Origin: Embiotoca jacksoni
Lineage: Eukaryota > Chordata > Actinopteri > Embiotocidae
Assembly: GCA_022577435.1 (NCBI GenBank)
Contig: JAKOON010000008.1
Location: 19,117,001 to 19,181,000, forward strand
DNA: 64,000 nt
Direction: 5' to 3'
Numbering within the stretch: the first letter of the stretch is position 1; each line of letters starts with the position of its first letter. The position numbers were made by a program, and so were the translations under genes. This document shows positions 1 to 13,700 of the stretch, piece after piece. A model generated the notes under the pieces. It was given only the letters and a program-made list of their open reading frames with translations. It made no database searches and was not told the DNA's origin.

Positions 1-3000
1 AAGAAATCTTACAGGCTGTCGGAGCGGCGAAGCCCGTTATCAGAGCGGCAGGGTGAGAGCAGATAGATAGAAAGGGAGTCCTTCTCTCTTTTACAGACAG
101 AATTTCACGCTCCACAATCTCTTCATGAGACGAAATGAAACAGGGCGGTATACGAGTCGTTAATATTTTTGCAGTTTTATTCAATACCGGTGACCACGGA
201 GAGGGCTGGTCCCTCTGAAACACGTGTGATGAAACACAAAGTCCTAAAACACCTGTTTCACACTGATGCATGCGGCGGGAGAGTCGTTCTCGTCTTATGA
301 AATGGGATTAACTCCTCTCCCCTGGTTGACATTGTTTGTTTGCAAAAATATGCATAATTACTGATATATGATTATATGCACCCAGAGAGAATACATTAGT
401 CCGTGTTTATTACACCGTTCACTGAAGTCTTACTTTAAGGGGAACCTCAAACAAGCTCACAGGGCTTTGTGCTGGAAAACAACCCGCTATCACACCAAAG
501 CATGTTCTACGTCCGTCAGTCCACCGCAGGACACCATGTCGGGCTCATGGTTGGTATTTCCACCTCGGCTTATATTTGCTTCCATTTCTTAGTTAAAACA
601 CTTTATGTAAAAAAACTTATTTTTTTAATTTATTGAAGTATTTTCTTGGCATTTTGGCTTCATTTGTTTTATAGGTTTTAGGTTAACTCTTTATTCTATC
701 AACGATCCACACCTGACACAATAAATGTATTTAGCCGCTGTTCTAAGTTGTTTTCAGCTTGTTTTGTGTTTTATCTCCTTGTTTGGTTATAATTGTGTGA
801 TCATTTTATATAGTCAATTTGATATATTTTAGTTTTTTTTTGACCCGTATTCATATTTTAATCTTGTTTTTAAGTTGTGCGTCAGTAGTCATTTATTTCC
901 CGTTTACCTTTCTGTCTTTTTTTTTTTTTTTTTTTTTTTTTTGGTATTTCACCTGCAAACGTTCATCTACACAAAAAGGGCTTTAAAAATAAATTTGAAT
1001 TGCTTGCGTTGAGTACAGTCCAAAACATGTCTCCAGTCAAACGGGGGGGGGGGGGGGGGACTTCTCCGTTGGGCGGCTGTGAATAAACCTTGTCACTTCT
1101 GACTGTTTACAGTTCAAACCACATCAAAACCCTCCATCTGCTAACTCCATGCGGTCGGAAGACTGGGTGAGCGATCCAGGAAGCGAGACAAGCTGCGGAG
1201 CTTCTCGGGTGTCCGCGGCATTATGCTACGGTTAGTTGTTCTTTAATGAGCAGGCCGGCTCTCGCGTTACAGCGCGAGCCTCAGACACAGGAGGGAAGAA
1301 GACACCTGCGTGAGAGCGAACATCGTGCCTCGTGAGAGACACCGTAGACCGCCGCTTGCAGTGCCAGCGATCGCACCATTAAACTTTAAAACCCCGGCGG
1401 GGGGTGGGAGAGATGTCAGATACAGCAGTCAGTTGTCTGTTCTACCCCCGTGTTCACACATCCGAAGCCGCACACATAAACACGAGAAGTAAAACGGCAA
1501 AGGACTGCAGAAAATACTGAACTTATTAAGAAATAAAAACCTGACTGCGTCGTTGTTAAACGGTGCTTTATATCGGACCATGTCAGCTGTGCACGCCCGG
1601 ATGCTGTTTATGTGTGAGCCGCAGTAGGAAAGCTATCTTTGTAGACCGGATTAAAAGCGTAAAGTAAACCGGTGTGATGTGACCGCACGACACCCTGGAC
1701 GCTGCATGAAAAATTCACACCGCACACAGTCATGGTGACTGTGCAGCCAGATATTCCAGGTCCTAAATGTTCCCCGTTAACTGTAACCTACGGTGATGTC
1801 GTGTGGAGCTTCAGAGCCGGAGCATCTTTCCACAGGCTCCCATTAAGTCCTACAGAGCCGGGGAACGTATAGGATCATCAGTGCTTCTTTCATAAATGTG
1901 AATGTTTGAATACTCTGGAGGTTTTCTTACCTGATCCGTTAGCTAACAGAGAGTTGGCTAAGGTCCTGTTTCCAATTTGGCTATTTCAATGCATATACAT
2001 GCTTCTTGGCCCGTAATTGGACCACAGGCGGCCAGTTTAGGCTGAGTGTTTCCACCTCATCAACATGACCACCTGAGATCGGATATCACTTCCCCCGCTG
2101 TTTATGCAAATGAACACGGAGGCCACGTCAAGAAAACATACACAAGTAAATAAGCACAAGAACAGGAACCTGAACATCAGAACCACAATGATTCGGGTCG
2201 GATTAATTCGTTGCTCCAGCTCGTCTCCGCTGCAGCGGATCAAAGGGGGCGGGGCTGTGACTCAAAGGGGGCGGGGCCGCACACAGCTGTGGGTCTCATG
2301 CGTAGGAAATTACAGGAGATAAACTACAAGACAAACAGATGCATGATAAGAGGAGTTTAAGCTGCAGGTCGGCTAATTATTGCGCTGTGTGTTACAACTA
2401 CAGAGCTATGACGGATGTCACGTTTGTAAATGTCCGAACACTGAAGTTTGTAAAACTAATTCACAGCCTTAGATTAATTAATTAATTATTGATCCACGCC
2501 GCGTCTCCGCTGCGTCTCTCCCACTGTTGTGGGTGATTTGTGTCGGAAATAACATGATATTAAATAAAAGAAACAAAGATAAACCCAGAGGAGGCTTTGG
2601 TGAAACAAAGCGAAGTGCGTTTTAATTCAATAATCAGCTGATTCATGACGTCAGGCTGCAGTAAGTTTCTCCTGCTGTCCTACAGGTCAGCCGATCAGCA
2701 GGATCACACAGGACATTAAATACAAATAAGAGCAGCAGGCAGAGATCAGATCAGGTGATTGAGTGAATGGAGGAAAAGAAAATCCCGAACTGACGGAGGT
2801 GCTGTCACGTGACGGTAACTCACCGGAGCACCGGGGCACCGGGAGGTGGAGCTGCATCAGCAGGTTTAGTCAGTTAGCTCGCTTACTAGGTAGCCAATTA
2901 AGATGATCTTAGCACAAGTTGATTGAAAAAGCTGACTCTACAGAAGAAACTAGATTCAGGATGTGTTTGGTGAACACAACGCTATATATGTGGGGAACAG

Positions 3001-4827
3001 CTGTCACTGGAGTCTAGACGTGTCCAGATGTAACTGCTGATGTCAGCCGACACATATTCCACCAATAAAATGTTCATCCTTAACGTGAAGACAAAACATT
3101 TATCCATCCATGTAGATTCACTTCATTTTCGGGAGCTAATTCCATCAGTTTCTAGTTGATGCATTTTGTTTACTTGGAGTCATATAAGTAGCCTCTTTCT
3201 AGTCATTCTGTAGCTCCTTTTTTCTATACTCTTCATCCCCCCCTGATATTGTAATTTAATAAAGGTTTGTGATTAAGCCTAACGGTGACTAAACTACTTT
3301 GTTTTGAAATGAGAACTGAAGGGGTGCTCGGTTGCCTCATGGTTACGCAACCATTAGGTAGTTTGGCTCCATCTTGACCTTTTGTTGCCTCTGTGACTAA
3401 TTTCCTGTCTGCATCCCCACTTACACTGTCTCAAAACAAAAAAAACCCCTCTTTTATTAAGCTTAGAAGCATAAATTGTTTTGTTTTTTCCAATATTAAG
3501 CAAAATTTGACGTGTTGGACAAAATACGGCCAAATTGGGAGGTGGAAAACGAGGCCTGTCTGTCTGCTGAGGTTTCTGTGTCACCGGTGTCCTCTTCAGA
3601 CGCACCGAGTGTCATGCTGGGTTTCATGTCCTGTGAATGTGATACCGACGACACTGCTTGAATGACACAGAACAGCCTCTGGTTGCCACCAGCGCTTAAG
3701 TAGCATTGCATTTGTCAGCCATTTGAATATTATCACAAGCTGGTTGAAATCGGCGTCCGACTGACTGGAGGTCAGTTCAGCACTGTGGCCGTCTTAATCT
3801 AGGATTTTATCATTCTACATAATGCACACCGTGCATTCGTATACATTTTCAAAGATAGGCTTAGCAATAATCTTTTTAGGCTTTCAGCACCTGTAAGTGC
3901 CCCTCCTCTGGAGTCGTTAACATGACAACTGTTTGAACCCGCTGTTGTACAGACAGGCACTTTGATGATATTTTACCCATGTCCCTGTCTGAAATAAAAG
4001 AGCCCTGTCAGCAGCTGACCAATACTAATGCAATTTCTCTTCTTGTCATTGAAGTCCAGAGACAAATGCATTCACTTCTCCCGACTGCAAATCCAGTCAC
4101 GTACACTGACCCGGCAACAAGGACCAAGAACACATTACGCTGCCATCGAGTAATCAGATTTGCTTCTTGCTCATAACAGCAATTTCCTGTAAAACAGTTT
4201 GATGAATTTGAAAAGTCTGTAACATAATCCTTTAATTTATGGTGTGTATATATATATTTGTCCCATTTTCCAGGAACAATACCTCCTATTTAGAAGATGA
4301 CTGTTACGAAACTCTAAAAGCTGACAGAAGTCACCTTGACGCAGAACAAACACGAGCCTACAATGTGAATGTGACGTTGCACAACAGAATCTTTCATCGC
4401 AAACAAACATCTTTTTGTTTATGATAGAAACAAATACAAAATAAACAACTTATAGGAATAATTTTAGTTGACAGAAACATGTTTTTTCTATTTCCTGGCC
4501 TGGGACTCATCCTGGGACCCCGCAGATTTGTCTTGTGACCACATGCGGAGGTCGTGGACTCCACGATCAAATTCACAAACTACATAACAGAGAATGGAGA
4601 AACTAATTATAGGAGCATGTTTGTCACTTAATGTGAAAGGAACCGGGTAGATCTTTTGCAACGACGTCTGCAGCAGCTTTTATAGCTTTTTTTTTTCTGA
4701 GGTGTGATGTACACATTGAATAAAGTAGGGGGTGTAGGTGGAGAGCATGAAGGTCTTGGATGAATTTAATGAAGCAAAATCCTCATTAGGGTTGATTTTG
4801 ACACAAACGTTGGAGGAGAAGACTCAC
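1..4827. other. No recognised coding exon; AT-rich DNA with a GC-rich promoter-like stretch
   Basis: I read both strands for continuation of tmem255b (which should run leftward on the minus strand) and for exons of any other gene, and found no convincing exon. About 1140-2300 is richer in CpG and G/C than its surroundings and contains two GC boxes. The rest is AT-rich, with a poly-T run at about 918-942 and a poly-G run at about 1045-1060. Short open frames here have no family resemblance and look like chance. It may be a long tmem255b intron, but this is inference. Confidence 0.5.
2241..2277. promoter_or_regulatory. Two tandem GC boxes (Sp/KLF type)
   Basis: The block CAAAGGGGGCGGGGC occurs twice about 22 bases apart (near 2241 and 2263). 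GGGGCGGGG is the classical Sp1/KLF binding core. The boxes lie in a GC-rich stretch, but no transcribed gene start is recognised close by, so promoter activity is inference. Confidence 0.45.
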
Positions 4828-5977
4828 CATGGGTCTGCGGTTTTCCACCAGGTGGATGCCAACAATACCCAGAAACGCTCCAAAACTGAGCTGCAGGTAC
4901 AGAAAGACCAAAGTGGGAGACATGAGAAGAAAATATGAAGGTTCAGCTGAGGAGCAGATGAATGAATGAAGGAGTCAGGACAAAGAAACGTGAGGATTGT
5001 GAAGGTGACTGTCACTCACGGTGATGCCGGGATAATATCCAGCAACGGGCACGTTGTCGGTGCGAGTGGCCGAGATCAGACCCACGGTCAGCACCACCAG
5101 AGCCAGAGCCAGCAGAGACACGGTCACCCACAGAGCCTTCTTCCTGCGACGCAGGTACTGAGCTGGATGGGAGGAAGAAAAAAGGCAGACGGGACGCCTC
5201 CTTTTTTTAATTTACCACTTTAAAATACAAACATTGAGCTCTCATCTGCGCTACTTTTTTTTTTTCCTGAAGACTACACTCATACAATAAAAAAAAAAAG
5301 TTAAAGCAAAGAATGTACAAAAGTAAAAGTTTTGCACTCAAAATGTTAAGAAATAATCAACAGTCTACTCAGAGAATCGAAATTACTTTTATTATGCAGG
5401 TAAAATGCCTCCTGTCAGTGCATCTTTACGTGTCAGGCTGATTGTTAAGTGTTGTGTGTTTTGACATATTGTAAACAAGCTATATTTGCATACTTATTAA
5501 AACATTTTGCCATCAACAACATGGAGGATTTGTAGGTTTTTGTTTCAAGTGCACGATATAATGCTTTCTTAAGAGTTTTGTGGCAATAATTCCACATTTA
5601 ATTTTTAAAATCCTTATCATCAAACTCACCAATAAATGTCTGTCAAATGAATGCATGTGTAAAGATTACAAGTTTCCACCTGATGCTCCGGAAGTAAAAG
5701 TATTATATTAAGTACTTGGAGAAGCATTTTAAATCATATTTTCCCTATTGAGAATAAAATTAGATTCAAATAAATGTTCTGCTATTTTTTATTTATAATT
5801 TTTTTTGTGTGTGTGTAATTGCTTCCACGCACAGAGCAACACAGAATTAGAAGAAAACAACTACAGCCCACTTAGTTCCCATCATGCGGAGTTTAGAAGT
5901 TGTTCTATTGTACCTGTTTTATCCAGTATTTCCGGTGCTGCCTGCTGAGTTGTCTGCGGGCTGTCAGGTTGCTGCAT
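4828..5977 (-). CDS. tmem255b: tmem255b, first three coding exons only (5' partial gene)
   Basis: TMEM255 proteins (formerly FAM70) are small multi-pass membrane proteins of poorly known function. Minus-strand coding exons are 5914-5977, 5020-5162 and 4828-4890, giving 90 codons in frame with GT-AG borders. The start is the ATG at 5975-5977 (MQQPDSPQTTQQ...). Exon 2 carries a basic patch (YLRRRKKALW) followed by a hydrophobic helix at about residues 31-52, then TRTDNVPVAGYYPG, very like the human family signature. Exon 3 encodes LSFGAFLGIVGIHLVENRR, the start of the second membrane segment. The next exon (second helix and cysteine-rich loop) was not found on the minus strand below 4828, so the gene is either split by a long intron reaching past the window edge or broken. 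Position beside grk1 agrees with human 13q34. I prefer the B paralogue on synteny. Confidence 0.85.
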
Positions 5978-6217
5978 GTTGATAAATTCGCTTTGAAATT
6001 AAAACCACAGATGAGAAGGACGAAGGGCTTGAAGTGTGTCAAAGTAGGCTGTTTCCGTCCCTGTTGATTCAGCTCAGAGTCTTCATCCTGCGCGGAGCAA
6101 CGACACTTATACGCTTATATTTAATCCTCACATTTGGTTGATGTCTGATAAATATATCTACCACAGCTGACTGTTTGTGCTCAGGAGGGTTTAACTTTCC
6201 TTGAAGCCCGAGAGGGG

Positions 6218-6249
<32 letters not shown>

Positions 6250-7144
6250 GAGAGGGAGAGAGACCAATCAGCTCCTGGTGCTCACCTCAGTGATGAATTA
6301 TTAAATAATTAATTTTACATGAGTCTAATACAACCTCGATTTGATTCCTGTTGAAATCGTTGACAGAAAGAGACTAGACTCAATAAAACAGCGGGGGTGA
6401 TGAGTTTTTTTTGTTGAGTTGTAATGTGTGCAGGTTGCTGGCTGGTCATGATGCTGTAGAGTTGATGTGGAAGTGTGGAAGTCACTAATATGTGATTACA
6501 GCGCCCTCTGTCGACCAACGCATGAGAAACAACCCACTCAGCTCAGGTCCATCACATTGTTAAATATGTGACCATCTGTATGAGCGAGATTGTTCAACTA
6601 TAGTACAATTTTATTATTTATTTTCTGCATATAGGCAGAAAAGAAATAGTAAAATTTTACTTAAAAACAACAACAATTTATTTATTTTTCAAGACCAAAT
6701 GAAACCTTTACCACAGTAAAGTAATCTACTCTGGCTAGTATTGACTGGATTGAATACTAATTGACATTTTGAGCATCTCACATGGTTTTGGTGACTTGTT
6801 AAGTAATTTCAGCGATTGCAAGATGTCACTTTGGACTTTGGAAAGTTGCAAAAGGTATTTTTTTCTTCTACTTTGTGATATTCTAGAGACCAAATGATGA
6901 ACCAATTAATTGAGAAAAGCAATCTGGAGACTATAAAAAAAATAATTTGCTGTAAAAAGTCTTAACACACAAAATTGAAAATGAGATCTGTGTGTATTCT
7001 GCCATAAAAACAACAGAAACGGTCTGAAAGGCGTGTGGTGTCGTCTTCTCCACAACAGGTCTCTGTTTTCAGGATGAAGCTTGGCTGTGAGTGGAGGAAA
7101 TGGATTTGTTAATGCCCACAAAATGTAAATTTAAATGGAAAATA
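5978..7144. other. Intergenic region upstream of tmem255b and downstream of grk1
   Basis: This interval holds the presumed tmem255b 5' UTR and promoter just above 5977, followed by AT-rich DNA. A purine (GA)n tract lies at about 6211-6263. No coding exon or RNA gene was recognised. Both neighbours are on the minus strand, so the tmem255b promoter lies downstream of the grk1 3' end. Confidence 0.5.
6211..6263. repeat. (GA)n purine tract
   Basis: A run of GAGAGA with a few interruptions, seen directly. Homopurine tracts of this kind are common microsatellites in fish DNA. It lies about 230 bases upstream of the tmem255b start codon. Confidence 0.9.
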
Positions 7145-7150
7145 TTTATT
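7145..7150 (-). terminator. Candidate polyadenylation signal of grk1
   Basis: TTTATT on the plus strand is AATAAA on the minus strand, about 600 bases beyond the grk1 stop codon at 7749-7751. It would give grk1 a 3' UTR of roughly 0.6 kb. No transcript evidence is available. Confidence 0.45.
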
Positions 7151-7748
7151 TACACTCATAAACATCTCCGTAGCAACTCTCACATACACTCTTATTTACA
7201 CTTCTGAAGCTGTGAAAGTATTTTAACACATTAGAGAAGCAAAAAAAAAAAAAAAAACTGGAGACAGAAAAATAAATGTGCAGCACGGTGTGTTGTGTCA
7301 ATAACATTCATTTAAGGATTTTAAACACTAGTCAAGGAAGATGGCAGCTCACATGGCAGCTGCATAAAACCAGAATTGTTGGAATTATAAAAGCTCTTTT
7401 TTCTTGCTGATCCTTCACACGGACAGATAACTGATCGTTCATGTCTGTGAAACTCAAACAGACATCACAATGTTAAATAATACATGATCAAAGAGTGCAC
7501 TAGAGAAAAAAACATTATTAGTACACATAAACTGAAATGTGAAGCTTTGGCAAGCAGAAAAAAAAACTGGACGAAACGTACAATAATACTGTAAATATCT
7601 CATTATGAGCTGCACTGGTGGCAAAAAAAAACAAAAACAATCATCATTAACGCTCACTCCTCTTCAACTCCACCACTAACCTGCGGACCTCCTGTAAAGT
7701 GCTCAATAAGTACAGTTTAACAAACAGTGCTGTGGTCCTCAGAGCCTC

Positions 7749-10700
7749 TTACGACACGGTGCAGGTGGAGGATTTGGGCGGCGGCTCCAGGATGGACTCT
7801 CGTCGCAGGTCGTCGGGCAAAGTGCCGGCCGGGCCCCAGACCGTGAGCTCCCCGTAGATGCCCGTCTCGATCATCTCCTCCTGCCAGGGGATGGAGATGT
7901 TCCCCGAGGCGAACTCGTCAAAAAAATCCCCGTCCTTGTCTTCCAGCTGCACGCCTTTCACCGTGGAGAAGGCCCCGACGTCATCGATGTCCTTGGCGTA
8001 AACTGTCTTGGCGTCTGGCACGAAAGGAGGCGTGAGGATCCCTGAGGAGACACGACTTAATATGACACACATGTCAGGCACTGTGTTGTGGGATTTTTTT
8101 TTTTTTGTCTATTTTCCTCTCTTCTTTTGGACAATATTTATCATGAGGAGACTGATCAAAGGCTCCAAGCTGATGGTAAGAGCATCCAGTCAGCTGAGCC
8201 ACCAGGACGAGCCAGAGATTCTCCTCATCCATGTAAGGCGTTGTTCAGAAAGAGTCATGAATGAGTGAAATCACAGAACACTCCCAGACGCACCTGTTTT
8301 TCTTTAACCTGACTGTGTGTTTTTAATCAGTTTGTTTGTTGGTGTCCCGCCAACATCACAACTTCCCCAAAACTAAAATCCTGCGGGTTCACCAAAATAT
8401 GTGACATGGCCTTCTTTTAACGGGGTGTGGACCACAGTACAGCAAAAACAAGAACAGACAAAGAAATAAACTAAAATATATCTTTCCAACGATATAGACA
8501 TTTTTGTGTTTATGTGAGATGTCATTGTTGCTGATTGAATAAATATTTTTTCAGGGCCTAGTAAACATCAAATATTTATAAAATGAATACAATTTTACAA
8601 AACTCTCATCTAAATAAATAACCACAAAAACTAAAGCAGAAACTCTTCCAGTGGGTCAGTTAAGAGTTTCTAAAGTATTTTAAATTTGTGTTTTATATTA
8701 TTCGAAGACGTTGTCGACTTGTGAAGCAGCAAACTGTTTCTGGTGGATTTAATGAACTCTGAAGAGAGGAACAAAAATATCACAACAGGAAAGAAGAAAG
8801 GCAGGTAAAGGGCCTCTCGTGATGGAGTTGATACTGACGGTTAAATATTGTACATGTATGTACTGTTTGTGTCTGGCACTGACCTGAGTCCAGTTTCCTC
8901 CAGTTGATCTCGCTGAAGAAGGGATGCGCCCTCAGCTCGTCACACGAGCCGTCCTTGAAGCCGAGCCTCTTGTCGACCTCTTTGAACAGCAGACCCTCGC
9001 AGATGGACCGGGCCTTCTCGCTGAACTTCTCTGGATACGTCACTGGATCATTCAAAATCCGCTTCTTCAAGACTTTTTTCTCCACCTCAGACGGAGAAAA
9101 CAACAACAGTAGAAATAAAAACCTGCACGTTGCATTCGTTAAACACATTTCCACCCTTTTCTTTATATTTAAAAAGGAAAAACTACTGAGGTTTTTCCCT
9201 GCACTGCTCTTATTTAGTATTTATCTGCAGGACACGCAGGAGAATTCAGGTTCATATTCAGTCATCTGAATATACTCGACAATACCGGCGTAAATCCTCC
9301 TTAAAATAAATTAACATTGATGTATAGGTGATTAATGAAATGAGGGGTTAGGGGCTTCATACTTCACAGCAGTATCAGCATCTGGCCACTAGTCGGCGAC
9401 GTTGAGCTTCTTAAATCGGTTCTGTCACAGGTTTAGTAAAAGGAGCTTCAAACATCACGTGACGGAAAAAGCTGAAAGGACTGAAGCAGATTTAAAAACA
9501 GCTCATAACCTGGGCTGACAATGAGAAAGAGAGGCACACAGTATGTGTACCTTCTCTCCTCGGGTCCTGAAGGGCCCCTTGGCAGCCAGGAACTCAAACA
9601 GAGTGACGCCCAGAGTGAAATAATCCGCGGAGTAGTCGTACTCCTCTCCTTTCAGCAGCTCTGGAGCCATGAAACCTGCAGGTGACAGAAGAGAGGTCAC
9701 AACCCTTCAGCTGGAGAAGGATCCATTTCTAATTGAAGTATATCTGCTTCGTGCTCTTTATTACACTGTACAGAGGACTTTGTGCTTTTTCTTACATCTA
9801 TAAGTTTATTCACAACATTGAGGACGTTGTGGTGATTTTTTTTCCTCGCACTAAATAATAAGTGATAAACACAAATATAACAAACTCAAAATAAAACACC
9901 AACGAAATGAATCTTAATCAGGGAGAATACGTCCAGTGACGAGCAGAACGTTTTAATTATCTTAAATTTCTACTAACAAAGAAAGATAGCTCCTGCTGCC
10001 TCTCTGGTCCTGATTTTCACATTTAGAATATGTGTATTGCCCTTTTTGTATTGCCTCGTTGTTCAAAGTTGCTATTCACATTAATTTGACTTGCTTTATT
10101 AAAAGTACATTTAACTACGAACACTAAAAACTAAACCACTAAAAAACAAATTCATTTGGCTTATAGTTTATGTAAAGTTAATATATTATCCTGTACATGT
10201 TGATGCACCTCATCCTGCAAAAGAGAGGGACGGAAATCCTCCTTAACAAAAAAACAATATAGTGTTTACTTTATAAACTACACAATATAAACCACTATTC
10301 CAGACTTTGCACATGTATGTGTCTGATTAGTTAATCTGATCATTGAGCTGTATTATAAATATTTAATTTCAAGTCGTTTAGGTAACAACAGGTTACTGCA
10401 GCAGGCCTGTACAAACCCCCGCAGCATGGAAAATATCACATGTTCACGAGAAAGATAAACACCGTGAACACCACTGCGGATTTAATGGCTGTTCTTCTCC
10501 GAGACCTTTGTTGCGAGATGATCTCCAACCGGGTCGACGTCGTTCAGGAAGCGCTGTTGTTAATGTACCTGGAGTTCCAGCGTAGCCTCTGATCTTGGAC
10601 TGACCGTCCGCCAGCTCCACAGCCAGGCCGAGGTCAGAGATACGGACGTTACCTGAGAGGACAAACCAAGGTGTGATGAAGAAAGCTGCGCGTGTGACAT

Positions 10701-13700
10701 AAAACTTGACCTGCAGACTCATTAACCTGCTGCACCGTGACGTGTTGAAGTGTTGGCGGCAGCAGTGTTGGAGGTGGTTCTCTGGGTTGCGTCTGTCGTG
10801 ACCTCATTGGGCCAAAAATGGAACATTTCTTTAAAGTCGTCCAGGTGAGCGGTGATGATGTCATTACAGTGACAGCACTTCAAAGATCCCGGGGGTCGAA
10901 TTGAATCGTTTTGAAGGAATAGTTTGCAATAGAGTTTGCCATTTTTAGGACATTTTGTTTATTCTCTTATTTTGAGTTAAATAACAAAAGTGTCATTTCT
11001 ATACTTTGACTTTTGAACAGATACAACAAACAAGATGCAACATGTTAATTAAAGAGCCTTTCAGGTGCCGGTAGGTGGATTTTGTTGCTTTTGGACAGAG
11101 CCGGGTTCCCTGTCCTTCCTGTCTTCATGCTGACGTTAAGCTGAGCTGCTTTGCGTTCACCAAGCTCAGCTTTAAATATCAACAGACACGTATGAAAGTG
11201 CAGTAAAATAAATAAATAAATACATCTTTTTGTCGCACTCTCGGCAAGAAAATTCACGAGATATCCTAAAATGTCTGTTGTTTTAATTAAATGTTGCAGC
11301 GGTCCAAAAAGAAAAAGAGTACAGGTAGTTAGCAGTCCTTCATACTCAGTTGATTTTGGTCCATAATTACATCTTTTGAAAGTTTTTAAAAAAGACAACA
11401 AACACAAAGCAGCAAACAGCACTTTTATCTAGTGTTCTTGTCTTTTAAAAACTGTTAAAAAAAAAAACAACAACAAGGGCTCAACCGTAGCGGTCATGGT
11501 TGTTGTTTTTAGTGGTTTCATTAAACATTAGTGACTTCAGGAGGATGATGCAAAAAAAAAAAAAAAAAAAAGCAAAAAAAAAAGCAAGGACAATGAACAA
11601 GGACAGCTGATACAAAAACTATTTCTGTGGGAGAAGTTAGCGAGACAGGACGCAAGTCTTCCATAAAAGACTCTTTTATTGACCGAGCAGAGAGACCAGC
11701 AACCTGCTGTGCCCTCCAGCAAGCGTCTTTATTTCTGCATGCTTGTTGTGTCTGACCTAGATTATCCAGCAACACGTTCTCTGGTTTGAGGTCTCTGTAG
11801 ATGATCCTCTTCTGGTGGAGGTGCTCCAGGCCCTGGATGATCTGAGCAGCGTAGTAACAGGCCCGCGGCTCCTCGAAGCCCGGGTTGTTCTCATCCACAT
11901 TATAGATGTGATACCTGGTGTCGGTGACAGAGCAGCGGTTATCCAAGGAAACATATACCGTAGGTTACATTTCTTTACACGTCCTTTTATGTGTGCTCCA
12001 ATAACATTCACACATGACACAACATTCAAAATAATCCGTTAAAAACCCGAGTGTGGTAGTGGTGAAATATCAGTTAGCGGTTTGGAAGAGATCACATTCA
12101 AGAATGCCAGATGTAAATTTCAACATATAATTTAATGTATCATTTTAAAATATGAATTGTTCATATTTGGGTTGCAGAGTGACTGCATTAGTGTCGACCT
12201 CTTTGACCCGAGAGAGTGTAGGATCAAAGGACACCTTCACGGGACCAAACAGTGAAAATGAAAATAGTGTTGGCAGGACATCTAACCTCAGGTCTCCTCC
12301 GTTCATGAGGGTCATGACCAGACACAGCTCTGTTTTGGACTGGAAGGCGTAAGCCAAAGAGACGATGAACTTGCTGTGAACCCGAGCCAGGATCCTTTTC
12401 TCCACCATTGCCCCCTACGGGCAGGAGAGGACAGCAGATATGAATCGATGTGTTTATAGGGCTCTGGGTCACCGTCATTATTCCTGTCTGTAGTTACTGA
12501 TATTTCCAAGATAAACCAACAACAGGGAAGGTCATTTTCCCATTTGAATGCACGTTTCAGAGTACCTGGAAATCAATCTAAAGTTTTAACCGGATGGAAC
12601 CGAATTGCCTCTATTTACACACGGTAAACTAATGAAAATGGATCATTTGAGCAGCACATTGAGAGGAATCAAAGCTTTCCTCTTCATGTTGTCATCATCA
12701 TCATCTCGTTGTTTCCATTTTGGGGGCTGAACATGAGACGGGACGATTCACTCAGTACCTGCTCCATTTATAAACATGGCAGGTTAGGCCCTTCATAATG
12801 AGATCAAAATGTACTAATGCCAACAGGGACTAATCATATAAGCCAAATGTGCCTAACGTTGTGTGCAAGTCTCAGTTTAGTTACCGACTATACTGTGATT
12901 AAAAGACCTGCAGAACAAGAGATGAACTAGATCACAAGCACTGCATGAACTGCAGTGTTTGATATCCCCGAGACTTGTGCAGCTTCATCCATGAACTGGT
13001 ATCTTGTGTTGCTGCCCGAGTTGTCGGTACTCCTCACCTCATAGCCTTTTCTCTTCTTCAGTCTCTTCTTGTTGAGCTTTTTGCAGGCGTACAGTTTCCC
13101 CGTGGCCTTCGTCTGACAGGCGGACACTTCCCCAAAGCCCCCTTTCCCCAACACACGAAAGTCCAGGAACCAGTCCTCCCCCATGGGCTGCATCTCCAGC
13201 CACTTCCACTGCAGGAACCTCTTCAGATACATGCTCTCCAGGAAGAAGGTGTAGGGCACTTCTTTGAGAAAGTCCATCACGCTGTCCCTGGTGTCATTGA
13301 AAAGCCCATCACTTGCCTCTGTGTGTTTCTCTTTGACCTTCGTGATGTCATTTTCAGGCAGAAAGGGGCAGTAATACTTGGCGTCAGGCTCCATGTAGCG
13401 GGACAACATCTTGCTCGCTTTCTTAACTCTCTCTTCGTCATCAGCCATGTTGTACTCCTCGATATCCTTCCAGAGGCGACAGGGGCCTTTATACTCGCTG
13501 TTGGAGTCGAGGAACTCCCGGAACAGCCGTTTGCCGATGGGCTGCTCCACACAGACCGTGTGGAAGCACAGGTCCGAGGTCTCCCGCAGACCCTCGCACC
13601 CCGTGATGTGGGGCAGCTTCAGGCGGGAGCGGTACTTCTTGTCTCGGTTGGACGCGGGGTTGGCAGTTCCATCGATGCTCCCGCGGGCCGAGATGTAGGC

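Noticed and set aside
1310..1492. 60-residue plus-strand frame in the GC-rich region
   Set aside because: Arginine/proline-rich composition follows from base composition; no splice partners or recognisable domain.
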